From UBA4312 sp040266995 (GTDB taxonomy: Bacteria > Bacillota_I > Bacilli_A > Erysipelotrichales > Erysipelotrichaceae): DNA of 64,000 nt. The notes under the pieces were generated by a model. The model made no database searches. It was given only the letters and a program-made list of their open reading frames with translations, and had not been told where the DNA came from. The stretch is taken from positions 45,690 to 109,689 of the forward strand of contig JAWRHV010000010.1 of NCBI GenBank assembly GCA_040266995.1, read 5' to 3'. Made by a program: the position numbers and the translations under genes. The stretch's first letter is position 1, and each line of letters opens with the position of its first letter. Below are positions 1 through 8,058 of this stretch, in pieces.

Positions 1-705
1 ATTACCCCGAACACGAAATCCATTATTGTAAACTCGCCGAACAATCCGTCCGGTGTTGTCTATACAAAGCAGACCATCCGCCAGCTTGCTTCCTTGATGG
101 AAAAAAAGGAAAAGGAATACGGACACGCTATTTATCTGATTACCGATGAACCATACCGTGAGCTGGTCTATGATGCTATCGAAGTGCCTTTTGTCACAAA
201 GTATTATAAGGACACCATTGTTTGTTACTCCTACAGTAAATCCTTGTCTTTACCAGGAGAGCGAATTGGCTACATTCTGGTGCCGGATGAAGCAGCCGAT
301 GCCAAAGATGTCTATGCAGCTATTTGCGGTGCCGGTCGTGCACTGGGTTATGTATGCGCTCCAAGCATGCTCCAGCACGTTATCGAAAAATGCACCGGTC
401 TAGTATCGGATATCAACGTTTATAAGGAAAACCGAGATCTGATGGTCAATGCGTTATCTTCCTATGGATTTACATGTATCCATCCGGATGGTGCGTTTTA
501 CTTATTTGTAAAATCACCGATTGAAGATGCCAATGCGTTCAGTGAAAAGGCCAAGGAATTTGATCTTCTGATCGTACCGGCTGACAGCTTTGGTACGCCG
601 GGATATGTACGGATTGCCTATTGTGTATCCAAAGAGATGATCCTGCGATCCTTGCCTGCTTTTGAAAAGTTAGGAAACTTCTATTTTAAAAAACAATCCG
701 ATTGA
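1..705 (+). CDS. PLP-dependent class I/II aminotransferase, 3' part only
   Basis: The gene enters the window already open; the frame runs from base 1 to the stop at 703-705, so only about the C-terminal 234 residues are visible. The motif NSPNNPSGVVY near the left edge and TDEPYRELVYD are the classic substrate and cofactor contacts of fold-type I aminotransferases. SYSKS carries the lysine expected to form the Schiff base with pyridoxal phosphate, and GYVRIAY near the end carries the arginine that usually binds the substrate carboxylate. The amino acid substrate cannot be told from sequence. A normally led acyl-CoA synthetase gene follows 54 bases downstream on the same strand, so the two may be co-expressed. 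An ATG at 94 is internal, not the start. Confidence 0.9.
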   Translation: MTPNTKSIIVNSPNNPSGVVYTKQTIRQLASLMEKKEKEYGHAIYLITDEPYRELVYDAIEVPFVTKYYKDTIVCYSYSKSLSLPGERIGYILVPDEAADAKDVYAAICGAGRALGYVCAPSMLQHVIEKCTGLVSDINVYKENRDLMVNALSSYGFTCIHPDGAFYLFVKSPIEDANAFSEKAKEFDLLIVPADSFGTPGYVRIAYCVSKEMILRSLPAFEKLGNFYFKKQSD

Positions 706-759
706 CACGCATAGTTTCGAATTGTAAAGTGATAAAACATAACGAAAGGAATATGAATT

Positions 760-2394
760 ATGCCTATTACAGACTTGCTGGAAAGAAATGCCAAATTATA
801 TGGCAACGAAGTTGCCCTTGTAGAAATCAATCCTGAGATCAAAGAGGAACAAAGGGTAACATGGAAAGAATATGAATTGATCCAACCGACCTCGCGGTCT
901 TTTTACCGACGTCAGATTACCTGGGGTGTCTTTGATGAAAAAGCCAACCGGGTGGCCAATATGTTACGAGATCGCGGGATTGCCAAAGGACAGAAGTGCG
1001 CCATTCTTCTGATGAACTGTCTGGAGTGGCTGCCTATCTACTTCGGTATTATGAAAGCCGGTGCCCTGGCTGTACCGTTAAATTTCCGTTTTACCGGAGA
1101 AGAAATCAAATACTGCCTGGATGCCAGTGATGCGGATGTCCTGTTCTTCGGTCCGGAATTTATCGGACGCCTGGAGGATATTGCCGGTCACATTAAAAAA
1201 ACAACATTGTTGTATTACGTGGGTGACCAATGTCCTTCCTATGCAGAGGATTATTATAAACAAGCCTCCAACTCTTCCTCCGCTGCTCCATTAGTACTGA
1301 TTGAGGATAAAGACGAGGGTGCTATCTATTTTTCCAGCGGTACGACCGGTTTTCCAAAACCGATCTTATTGTTGCACGAAGCCTTGATGCAGTCCGCACA
1401 GATGGAAGCCATTCATCACCGCACCACAAAACAGGATAACTTCCTTTGTATCCCGCCGTTATACCACACAGGGGCTAAGATGCACTGGTTCGGTTCTCTG
1501 TATACAGGAAGCCGCGCCGTGATCTTAAAGGGAAATTCCCCACAGGCTATCCTGAGCGCTGTATCCAATGAAGGATGCACGATCGTTTGGCTGCTGGTTC
1601 CGTGGGCGCAGGATATACTGGCTGCTTTAGATGCCGGAAAGATCAAAAAAGAAGACTACAAGCTGGATCAATGGCGTTTAATGCACATCGGGGCTCAGCC
1701 AGTACCACCAAGTCTGATCAAACATTGGCTGGAGTATTTTCCAAACCATAAATACGACACCAACTATGGATTATCCGAGTCCACAGGCCCGGGATGCGTT
1801 CATCTGGGACTGGACAACGTCCATAAAGTCGGTGCCATCGGAATTCCGGGTTATCACTGGAAAATCAAAATTGTCGATGAAAACGGCAATGCCGTTCCTC
1901 AGGGAGAAGTCGGCGAATTATGTGTCAAAGGGCGCGGTGTCATGGTTGAATACTACAAGAATCCGGAGGCAACCGCTGAAGTATTGAAAAAAGGTTGGTT
2001 GTTTACAGGGGACATGGCCCGTCAGGATGAAGATGGATTCATCTATCTGGTAGACCGTAAAAAAGATGTCATCATCTCCGGTGGTGAAAACCTGTATCCG
2101 GTACAGATTGAAAGCTTTTTGGCTGCCCATCCGAAGATCCATGATGTTGCGGTCATCGGCTTATCCGACAAGCGTCTGGGTGAAATTGCCGCTGCCATCA
2201 TCCAAGTAAAAGAAGGGATGGAATTAACAGAACAGGAAGTTAATCAGTTCTGTATCGATCTGCCAAGATACAAACGACCACGAAAGATCATCTTTGCGGA
2301 TGTGATTCGAAACGGCACCGGAAAGATCGATAAACCGGCTTTACGTCGTCTCTATCGTGGGGAACGCCTGGTCGAAGCACAATCCAAAGGATAA
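760..2394 (+). CDS. AMP-forming acyl-CoA synthetase/ligase family protein
   Basis: A 544-residue adenylate-forming enzyme (ANL superfamily) that would activate a carboxylic acid with ATP and pass it to CoA. YFSSGTTGFPKP (about residue 190) is the phosphate-binding A3 loop, YGLSEST the A5 motif, TGDMARQDEDGFIYLVDRKKD the A7/A8 hinge, and NGTGKIDKP (about residue 518) holds the catalytic A10 lysine. All core motifs are intact. The start is supported by GAAAGGAA eight bases before the ATG. The N-terminal part contains a segment (ELIQPTSRSFYRRQITW) that I recall from a clostridial subgroup of AMP-binding proteins whose substrate is not established. It follows an aminotransferase and is closed by a strong terminator. 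Confidence 0.85.
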   Translation: MPITDLLERNAKLYGNEVALVEINPEIKEEQRVTWKEYELIQPTSRSFYRRQITWGVFDEKANRVANMLRDRGIAKGQKCAILLMNCLEWLPIYFGIMKAGALAVPLNFRFTGEEIKYCLDASDADVLFFGPEFIGRLEDIAGHIKKTTLLYYVGDQCPSYAEDYYKQASNSSSAAPLVLIEDKDEGAIYFSSGTTGFPKPILLLHEALMQSAQMEAIHHRTTKQDNFLCIPPLYHTGAKMHWFGSLYTGSRAVILKGNSPQAILSAVSNEGCTIVWLLVPWAQDILAALDAGKIKKEDYKLDQWRLMHIGAQPVPPSLIKHWLEYFPNHKYDTNYGLSESTGPGCVHLGLDNVHKVGAIGIPGYHWKIKIVDENGNAVPQGEVGELCVKGRGVMVEYYKNPEATAEVLKKGWLFTGDMARQDEDGFIYLVDRKKDVIISGGENLYPVQIESFLAAHPKIHDVAVIGLSDKRLGEIAAAIIQVKEGMELTEQEVNQFCIDLPRYKRPRKIIFADVIRNGTGKIDKPALRRLYRGERLVEAQSKG

Positions 2395-2396
2395 AC

Positions 2397-2425
2397 AAAA
2401 AGCATGGTCCGTCCATGCTTTTCTC
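2397..2425 (+). terminator. Rho-independent terminator after the acyl-CoA synthetase
   Basis: A 9-bp perfect stem AAAGCATGG / CCATGCTTT (2399-2407 and 2413-2421) with a 5-base loop, followed by TTCTCTT. Confidence 0.85.
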
Positions 2426-2438
2426 TTGACAAAGGGGA

Positions 2439-2450
2439 TATACTAAACAT
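2439..2450 (+). promoter_or_regulatory. -10 box directly before yggS (leaderless candidate)
   Basis: TATACT at 2439-2444 is followed by six bases and then the ATG at 2451, which places the expected transcription start on the ATG itself. AAAGGGG at 2431-2437 resembles a Shine-Dalgarno site but lies 13 bases from the ATG, too far for normal use. TTGACA at 2426-2431 is too close to act as the -35 of this -10. Confidence 0.5.
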
Positions 2451-3071
2451 ATGAACAAGACATTAATTCAGGAAATTCAAGACAGGGGCATATCACTGGT
2501 CGCTGTCACAAAAAAACATACAAAGGAAGAGGTCGATGCGCTCGCTGCGCTGGGACTGCATGTATTCGGAGAAAACCGGGTCCAGGAGTTCTTAACAAAA
2601 TACGATCCGGCGTATACATGGCATATCATCGGCCATCTTCAAACCAACAAAGTGAAATATATCATCGGAAAAGTCGATGTGATTGAAAGTGTGGATTCTA
2701 TCAAACTGGCTAAGGAAATTGACAAACACGCAAAAAAACATGGTCTCGTTCAGAAAATTTATGCTGAGATCAAAGTGTCCAAAACGGATGAGAACAAAAC
2801 CGGATATCCTTACGCACAGGCCATGGATTTCATCGATCAGCTGCAAAGCTTTGCCAATCTGCATGTGATTGGTTTGATGTGCATCGCATCCAATACAGAA
2901 GATACTTCTGTGGTTATTCAAGAATTTGATCAGATGGCTGCATTATCTAAACTCTGTAAAGAAAAATACCCGGATATGACGGTATTATCGATGGGTATGA
3001 GCAATGATTGGCGTCTGGCTTTGGAACATGGTTCCAATCAAATTCGAATTGGCACCGCTTTATTTAAATAA
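2451..3071 (+). CDS. YggS/PROSC family pyridoxal phosphate homeostasis protein
   Basis: A 206-residue single-domain PLP-binding protein with the alanine-racemase-type barrel fold. VAVTKKH near residue 18 carries the cofactor lysine; FGENRVQEFLTKY, WHIIGHLQTNKVKY, and the C-terminal LSMGMSNDW and IRIGTALF segments are signature blocks of the family. The family has no known catalytic activity and is known to buffer free PLP and influence amino acid and keto acid pools. The length fits; the usual family length is about 220. In many Bacillota it sits beside sepF, but here it stands alone between a terminator and an amidase gene. The start codon has no well-placed ribosome-binding site; see the -10 box just upstream. 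Confidence 0.9.
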   Translation: MNKTLIQEIQDRGISLVAVTKKHTKEEVDALAALGLHVFGENRVQEFLTKYDPAYTWHIIGHLQTNKVKYIIGKVDVIESVDSIKLAKEIDKHAKKHGLVQKIYAEIKVSKTDENKTGYPYAQAMDFIDQLQSFANLHVIGLMCIASNTEDTSVVIQEFDQMAALSKLCKEKYPDMTVLSMGMSNDWRLALEHGSNQIRIGTALFK

Positions 3072-3110
3072 ACTTTCACATAAGTTCACATAAAGTTTTG
3101 CGGTGTTCTT

Positions 3111-3125
3111 TGTTAGAATAAACCC
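3111..3125 (+). promoter_or_regulatory. Extended -10 promoter abutting the amidase start
   Basis: TGTTAGAAT (3111-3119) is an extended -10 (TGn plus TAGAAT) whose last base lies six bases before the ATG at 3126. There is no Shine-Dalgarno sequence between them. Confidence 0.55.
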
Positions 3126-3890
3126 ATGAGTGAAAAAAATACGGACTTGATCCGACATATACGACATCTTATTCTGGTATCCGGTTTAGGTGTTTTGGCT
3201 GCCATTATGGCATTATCCGTTCATTTTTTAACACCGGAACCCGTCATTGCACAAAAAGAGGAAAAAAAAGAAAAGATCGATACCAGCCAGTATCCGGATG
3301 TAACGATCGTCCTGGATCCAGGTCATGGAGGCTACGACAGTGGAACGGTTGGCTATTCAGAAACACAAGAAAAAGATCTGACCTTAACCTATACATTGGC
3401 TATCGGTGAACGTCTGAAAGCGTTGAATCCGAATCTGAACATCGTCTATACCCGGGACAGCGATGAGATTCCGTGGGAAGAAGATGAAGAAAAAGATTTG
3501 ATTGCCCGTGTAGATATAGCCAAAGAAAACAAAGCCGACTACTTTTTATCCATCCATGTCAACGCCAATGCCAATGATCTGGAAGCAACCGATTATGATT
3601 TCTTTGTACGACAGGATGACAAAGTCAGCCAGACAATTGCTCAATCCATTATCGACAATCTGCAGAAGAACGGATGGGATTATGAATCCTTCATTCTGGA
3701 TGTTGCCGATTATCCGCTTTATGTGGTCAGTGATCAAGATATTCCGGCCATGTTGTATGAAATCGGTTATTTCTCCAATCCGGATATGGAACAAGTTCTA
3801 TTAAAGGATGAAACCGTTGATCTGATTGCCGATGCTGTCGCACAGGCTTATCATCAATACATTCTAGAACACGATGAAAAAAGCAAATAA
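3126..3890 (+). CDS. N-acetylmuramoyl-L-alanine amidase (Amidase_3), membrane-anchored
   Basis: A 254-residue zinc amidase that cleaves the bond between muramic acid and the stem peptide of peptidoglycan. Residues about 13-35 form one hydrophobic segment that serves as signal or anchor, then a charged linker (EEKKEK), then the catalytic domain. DPGHGGYDSG supplies the first zinc histidine, TQEKDLTLTY the zinc glutamate, SIHVNAN the second histidine, and YEIGYFSN the catalytic glutamate near the C-terminus. No SH3 or other wall-binding repeats are present, so localisation probably depends on the anchor. The gene is monocistronic, ends at a bidirectional terminator, and has no Shine-Dalgarno site. 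Confidence 0.9.
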   Translation: MSEKNTDLIRHIRHLILVSGLGVLAAIMALSVHFLTPEPVIAQKEEKKEKIDTSQYPDVTIVLDPGHGGYDSGTVGYSETQEKDLTLTYTLAIGERLKALNPNLNIVYTRDSDEIPWEEDEEKDLIARVDIAKENKADYFLSIHVNANANDLEATDYDFFVRQDDKVSQTIAQSIIDNLQKNGWDYESFILDVADYPLYVVSDQDIPAMLYEIGYFSNPDMEQVLLKDETVDLIADAVAQAYHQYILEHDEKSK

Positions 3891-3895
3891 CAATG

Positions 3896-3923
3896 AAAAG
3901 CAGGTTCCGATGAACCTGCTTTA
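3896..3923. terminator. Bidirectional terminator between amidase and flavin reductase genes
   Basis: An 11-bp perfect stem AAAGCAGGTTC / GAACCTGCTTT (3897-3907, 3912-3922) with the loop CGAT, A-rich on the left and T-rich on the right. It serves the convergent genes on both strands and overlaps the stop of the minus-strand gene. Confidence 0.85.
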
Positions 3924-4487
3924 CTTCGTTAATTTCAAACCGTCTTTAAAGGCTTCTCCAACACGTTCTGTCACCTTATAGTAACCGTGTGTGTATGGAT
4001 CAAAGGCAATCGCATTGACCAGTGACATATCGATTTTTCCATCCACCATCACCTTTTCATCCGCTGTCAGATTGACTACCTTTCCAATCACCCCGACTCC
4101 ATATTCACTATCCTGGTATTCAATAAATTCACATTCCAGGCATAGTGGAAATTCATTGATGATCGGCGCATCCACGCATTCTGCCTTTGTCGCTGTCAAA
4201 TGACTGTTTTCAAATTTGTTGCTTTCTCTATTTCCCGAAACTACGCCAAAATAATCGGCTTCCACAACGTGTGATGCATCCGCAATGCTAACAGTAAACG
4301 CTTTTCTTTTTTTAATGTTCTTTACTGTTTTGTGTGTTTCGGTTAAATTCAACGCAACTGTTCCTCTTTCCTGCATGGTTCCCCAGGCAGCATTCATCAC
4401 ATTCACACTACCATCTTCATTATATGTCGCAATCATTAATACCGGCATCGGAAAGATACCTTCTGTCAGATTCAGTTTAACTCTCAT
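3921..4487 (-). CDS. Flavin reductase-like FMN-binding split-barrel protein
   Basis: A 188-residue protein with the flavin reductase (split beta-barrel) fold. Family-typical segments are PVLMIATYNEDGSVNVMNAAWG at the N-terminus, the NLTETHKTVKNIKKRKAFTVS strand block, and a C-terminal AIAFDPYTHGYYKV. Members bind FMN and reduce it or an unknown substrate with NAD(P)H. The start is set by GAGGAAA five bases upstream of the ATG. It faces a divergently transcribed HxlR regulator across 121 bp with overlapping promoters, a layout that usually means the regulator controls the reductase, often in response to electrophile or redox stress. The physiological substrate is unknown. Confidence 0.85.
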   Translation of the reverse strand: MRVKLNLTEGIFPMPVLMIATYNEDGSVNVMNAAWGTMQERGTVALNLTETHKTVKNIKKRKAFTVSIADASHVVEADYFGVVSGNRESNKFENSHLTATKAECVDAPIINEFPLCLECEFIEYQDSEYGVGVIGKVVNLTADEKVMVDGKIDMSLVNAIAFDPYTHGYYKVTERVGEAFKDGLKLTK

Positions 4488-4510
4488 TTACATTTCCTCT
4501 TTTCTATGGA

Positions 4511-4593
4511 TTGACACATGTATCTGCTTATGTATACATTATAACTGACATCAACAATTAATCAAGTACTGTCATTAAAGATATGTACTATAC
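4511..4593. promoter_or_regulatory. Overlapping divergent promoters and candidate HxlR operator
   Basis: Plus strand: TTGACA (4511-4516), 16 bases, TATACA (4533-4538) toward hxlR. Minus strand: TTGATT (4565-4560), 16 bases, TATAAT (4543-4538) toward the flavin reductase. The two -10 boxes share base 4538. An inverted repeat AGTAC (4565-4569) / GTACT (4585-4589), spaced 15 bases, overlaps the minus-strand -35 and resembles the two-half-site operators of HxlR/DUF24 regulators such as YodB. Confidence 0.55.
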
Positions 4594-4608
4594 GAAAGGA
4601 AAGTTTAA

Positions 4609-4941
4609 ATGATCAAAAAATATATTGAGAATTCGAATTTTGAAGAGACCGGTTTCTACTATACCTACTCTTTGATTACCGGTAAACATAAGATGGTGAT
4701 CTTATATTGTCTGATGGAGTTTGAGCCGGTGCGTTTTAATGAACTGCGTCGTTATATTAAAAAGATATCCGATAAAACTTTGAGTGCTAATTTGAAAGAG
4801 CTGGAAGCCGATCGATTAATCGTCCGAAAGGAATATGCACAGATTCCTCCAAAAGTAGAATACAGCCTGAGCCCACGGGGACGATCTTTAATGAAGGTTT
4901 TGGACCAGCTTTGTATATGGGGTGAAAAGAATAAAGACTAA
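4609..4941 (+). CDS. HxlR (DUF24) family winged-helix transcriptional regulator
   Basis: A 110-residue regulator. SLITGKHKMVILYCL corresponds to the family's GGKWK-type first helix, FNELRRYIKKISDKTLSANLKELE is the recognition helix-turn-helix, and KVEYSLSPRGRSLMKVLD is the wing and C-terminal dimer helix. HxlR proteins bind as dimers to paired half-sites; many sense quinones, diamide or aldehydes through a conserved N-terminal cysteine. Here no cysteine lies at the usual N-terminal position, so a thiol switch of the YodB type is not evident. GAAAGGAAAG precedes the ATG. It is divergent from the flavin reductase, its likely target. Confidence 0.9.
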   Translation: MIKKYIENSNFEETGFYYTYSLITGKHKMVILYCLMEFEPVRFNELRRYIKKISDKTLSANLKELEADRLIVRKEYAQIPPKVEYSLSPRGRSLMKVLDQLCIWGEKNKD

Positions 4942-4974
4942 AAGGCTCTGTTCCACAGAACAAAGCCTTTTTAT
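4938..4974. terminator. Bidirectional terminator between hxlR and the CBS transporter gene
   Basis: Stem AAAGGCT-c-TGTTC / GAACA-a-AGCCTTT (4941-4953, 4958-4970), loop CACA, flanked by A and T runs. Confidence 0.8.
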
Positions 4975-6233
4975 TATCCTTCTTTTTTGTTCGGTAATGT
5001 TATCCGCACTTCATCAATACGATGTTTCTGTATTTTCATTACCTGTAAACGGATCCCGTTTTCCAAAACAATATAATCATTGATTTCCGGCAGTCGTTTT
5101 AACCGGTCAATAACCAGACCACCAATCGAATCGTAGTTCTCACTGTCCAAATCCAGTCCCAGGGCATCGTTTAGATCATGCAGGCTGATATACCCTTTGA
5201 CGTCATACACACGCTGAGTGATCTTCTGAATATTGGTATCTTCATGGGCGTCATATTCATCCCGTACTTCCCCGACGATTTCCTCCAGAATATCCTCCAG
5301 TGTGATGATACCGGACAATTCTCCGTATTCATCCAATACGATGGCCAAATTAAAGGTGGCCTCCTTCATTTCCAGCAACAAATCGGATACCAGCTTATTC
5401 TCATAGACAAAGAATACTTTTCGCAACATCCTGTTTAACTGAAAATGTTCAATATCCGTATGTAACAGTAGGTCTTTCATATTGATCATTCCGATGACAT
5501 TATCCATCGAACCTTGATAGATTGGAATCCGTGTATACTGCTCTTCTCTGAATATCGCAATCAGATCATCATAGGTCGAATCAACATCGGCCATAACGAC
5601 ATGTACGCGAGGCACCATGATGTCCTTTACTTTTACATCGCCAAAATCAAATACGTTATTGATCAGATCCTTTTCATCTTCTTCAATCACACCTTCTTCA
5701 TGACTGACATCGACAATTGTCCGCAGTTCATTCTCTGTCATTGTCGGTGAAGAACCATCGATATCAATCCCAAAGCTGTTGAGAAGTACTGCGCTGATCG
5801 CATTGACAAAGAAAATGATCGGAGTCAATAGGATCATCAGGAAATGAATGATTGCCGCATATCGTAAAGCCAACGTATCCGCTTTTTGGGTAGCCATGGT
5901 TTTGGGGGTAATCTCCCCAAAGATCAGGATTAGGATGGTTATGATAAAGGTTGCCACGCTGACTACAGCGCCCCCAAATGAATAGGCGATGGTCGTAGTG
6001 ATACTTGCCGCAAACGTGTTCACAAGGTTGTTTCCAATCAGGATCGTACTTAACATCTTGGATTGATTATCCAACATATCCAGTACTGTCTTGGCATTTT
6101 TGTCTCCTTCTTCCATCAAGGTTCGCATACGGATCTTGTTGCAGGAAACCAAAGCTGTTTCTGCCGAGGAAAAAAAGCCGGACAAAAACAACAATAGGAT
6201 TAACAAGATACATTGCTTCCAAAGACCGTTCAT
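4974..6233 (-). CDS. Hemolysin C/CNNM family membrane protein with CBS pair
   Basis: A 419-residue protein of the TlyC/CorC/CNNM family. The first about 190 residues form the DUF21 (CNNM transmembrane) domain with three to four membrane segments, including the motif LFLSGFFSSAETAL and GEITPKTMATQKA. A tandem CBS domain follows (about 205-325, with IMVPRVHVVMADVDST and ITLEDILEEIVGEVRDEYD), and a C-terminal CorC_HlyC domain. Characterised members export or counter-transport Mg2+ or Co2+ with nucleotide-sensing CBS domains; the hemolysin name is historical. The start has GGGGGA five bases upstream. It is the last gene of the mutS-mutL-miaA-kinase operon, one base after the kinase gene. Confidence 0.9.
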   Translation of the reverse strand: MNGLWKQCILLILLLFLSGFFSSAETALVSCNKIRMRTLMEEGDKNAKTVLDMLDNQSKMLSTILIGNNLVNTFAASITTTIAYSFGGAVVSVATFIITILILIFGEITPKTMATQKADTLALRYAAIIHFLMILLTPIIFFVNAISAVLLNSFGIDIDGSSPTMTENELRTIVDVSHEEGVIEEDEKDLINNVFDFGDVKVKDIMVPRVHVVMADVDSTYDDLIAIFREEQYTRIPIYQGSMDNVIGMINMKDLLLHTDIEHFQLNRMLRKVFFVYENKLVSDLLLEMKEATFNLAIVLDEYGELSGIITLEDILEEIVGEVRDEYDAHEDTNIQKITQRVYDVKGYISLHDLNDALGLDLDSENYDSIGGLVIDRLKRLPEINDYIVLENGIRLQVMKIQKHRIDEVRITLPNKKEG

Positions 6234-6234
6234 A

Positions 6235-7140
6235 TTATTCCCCCTTATTCGGCAGCACCAGATGGACTGCCCGCTCTACGATTTCAATTGTCGGATTTTT
6301 CAGTTCGCGGATTTCTCCATCCAGATTCCCAAGAATGACCTGATTATTCGTATTTAAGTGGACCACCTTGGCTCTGTGCAAAGAAACCAGATTGGAAATC
6401 TGCACATGCTGGCCGCGTTCATACTTCTTCGCTAATTGTACGATCTGATACTTTTTCACGGGTTTGATCAAACAGACATCAATCATTCCATCATCGATCT
6501 TTGCCTGTGGACAAGGTTGATACCCGCCTCCATAAAAACGTCCGTTACAAAAGACCACAAACATATAAGGCCGGATCGGAAAATGTGAATCATCCAGCTG
6601 TATATCATACGTCTGTTCCAAGGATTTCGTTAAGGAGATCAACATGCCCATATAATAAGGCGCAATTCCTTTCACCGGAAGTCGTTTTTTGATCTGATTG
6701 GAATAATCGGCCACAGATACATCAAATCCGAAAGAAACGGTATTGATGACATATTCCCCATTTACCTTTAATAAATCCGCATCCATCGTAAAGGGATCTT
6801 TATAGTTTGAAAGATCCAGGAAATCCTCTTGTGTCAGACCATCCAGACTCTTGATAAAATCGTTGCCGGTCCCGACGGGGATGATCGACAGCTGAACATG
6901 AGGGTATCCGGCGATTCCGTTTACAACTTCGTGCAAGATGCCATCGCCTCCACACGCAAAGATATGAACCAGCTGCTCTTCCATCAACGCATATTTTCGT
7001 GCAATCAGCTGGGCATGTCCGGCTTTTTTGGTCTTTTCTATGATGATCTGCTTTCCTTGAAAATTCTTTTTGACCTCCTGCATGAACCGGTATTGCTTAT
7101 CCCGACTTATATGTGGATTGATAATAAATACTTCCTTCAC
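6235..7140 (-). CDS. Diacylglycerol/lipid kinase family protein (DgkB/YegS-like)
   Basis: A 301-residue lipid kinase. FACGGDGILHEVVNG is the GGDGT-type nucleotide loop and IIPVGTGNDF the second conserved glycine-rich block; the C-terminal half is the usual beta-sandwich. The family phosphorylates diacylglycerol or related lipids at the membrane, and DgkB of Bacillota recycles diacylglycerol released during lipoteichoic acid synthesis. That role would fit the CDP-glycerol transferases elsewhere in the window, but lipid specificity cannot be read from sequence. The start is a GTG preceded by GGGAGGAG. It lies between miaA (4-base gap) and the CBS transporter gene. Confidence 0.88.
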   Translation of the reverse strand: MKEVFIINPHISRDKQYRFMQEVKKNFQGKQIIIEKTKKAGHAQLIARKYALMEEQLVHIFACGGDGILHEVVNGIAGYPHVQLSIIPVGTGNDFIKSLDGLTQEDFLDLSNYKDPFTMDADLLKVNGEYVINTVSFGFDVSVADYSNQIKKRLPVKGIAPYYMGMLISLTKSLEQTYDIQLDDSHFPIRPYMFVVFCNGRFYGGGYQPCPQAKIDDGMIDVCLIKPVKKYQIVQLAKKYERGQHVQISNLVSLHRAKVVHLNTNNQVILGNLDGEIRELKNPTIEIVERAVHLVLPNKGE

Positions 7141-7143
7141 CGC

Positions 7144-8058
7144 TTACTCCTCCCGACAGGAAGATATCCACGCTTGAATATCCTCTTCGATTTTAGGATC
7201 ATCCGGTTCATACCAATGGACATCCATTTGATTTCTAAACCAGGTGTATTGTCTTTTGGCGTATCTTCTTGAATTTGTCTTGATCTGTGTCCGGATCTCT
7301 TCTAAATTTTTTTCTTTTAAAAAGTACGCTTTAAATTCTTTATAGCCGATTCCCTGAAAGCTTGTGTACTCCCATGTCTTCGGATCGGCGAATAATGACT
7401 GTACTTCCTCAACCAATCCGGCATCAAACATCCGGTCGACTCTCTGGTTGATCCGATCATGTAAAAGATCCCGGTCAACCGATAATCCCAGAAAAAAGAT
7501 ATCATAGATCGGCTCATGGTTTTGTTGCGCTTCCCGCTGTGTTTTATTCAGACCTTGGTGCGCAATCTGCAAAGCCCGTATCATTCGTTTCCGGTTATGG
7601 CTATGGATCTTCTGTGCGGATTGTGGATCTTGTTTGTTTAATAATTCATGAAGCTGGTCATTATTTAAGGTGTGTAAATACGCATCGTATTGGGTATCCG
7701 GCTGTTCCTCCTGGAAATCATAATCATATAAAGCCGCTTTTAAGTACAGACCGGTTCCCCCGCAAAGGATAGGAAACTTTCCTTTGTGTGTGATTGTTTC
7801 GATTGCCTGACGGCATTTTTTTTGAAATACCTTCACATTGTATGGAATGTCATACGCCTGTTCATCCACCAGATAATGGACAATTCCGTCTTTTTCCTGT
7901 TCGGTTACCTTCGCTGTTCCGATATCCATCTTCTTATAAACCTGCATACTGTCACAGGAAACAATTTCCCCGTTCAATGCATGGGCAAGACGAATGGATA
8001 ACGCTGTTTTCCCAATGCCGGTCGGTCCGACGATGGCCAGCACTTTCTGTTTAGCCAC
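7144..8058 (-). CDS. miaA: tRNA dimethylallyltransferase MiaA
   Basis: A 304-residue enzyme that adds an isopentenyl group to N6 of adenosine 37 in tRNAs reading UNN codons. GPTGIGKTALS is the P-loop, SCDSMQVYKKMDIGTAK the catalytic-aspartate block, GGTGLYLKAALYDYDF the dimethylallyl-binding region, and KRQYTWFRNQ the C-terminal tRNA contact. I place the start at the GTG at 8058 because GAAAGGAA lies seven bases upstream; this makes it overlap the mutL stop. An in-frame extension of ten codons upstream has no ribosome-binding site. Position after mutL is common in Bacteria. Confidence 0.95.
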   Translation of the reverse strand: MAKQKVLAIVGPTGIGKTALSIRLAHALNGEIVSCDSMQVYKKMDIGTAKVTEQEKDGIVHYLVDEQAYDIPYNVKVFQKKCRQAIETITHKGKFPILCGGTGLYLKAALYDYDFQEEQPDTQYDAYLHTLNNDQLHELLNKQDPQSAQKIHSHNRKRMIRALQIAHQGLNKTQREAQQNHEPIYDIFFLGLSVDRDLLHDRINQRVDRMFDAGLVEEVQSLFADPKTWEYTSFQGIGYKEFKAYFLKEKNLEEIRTQIKTNSRRYAKRQYTWFRNQMDVHWYEPDDPKIEEDIQAWISSCREE

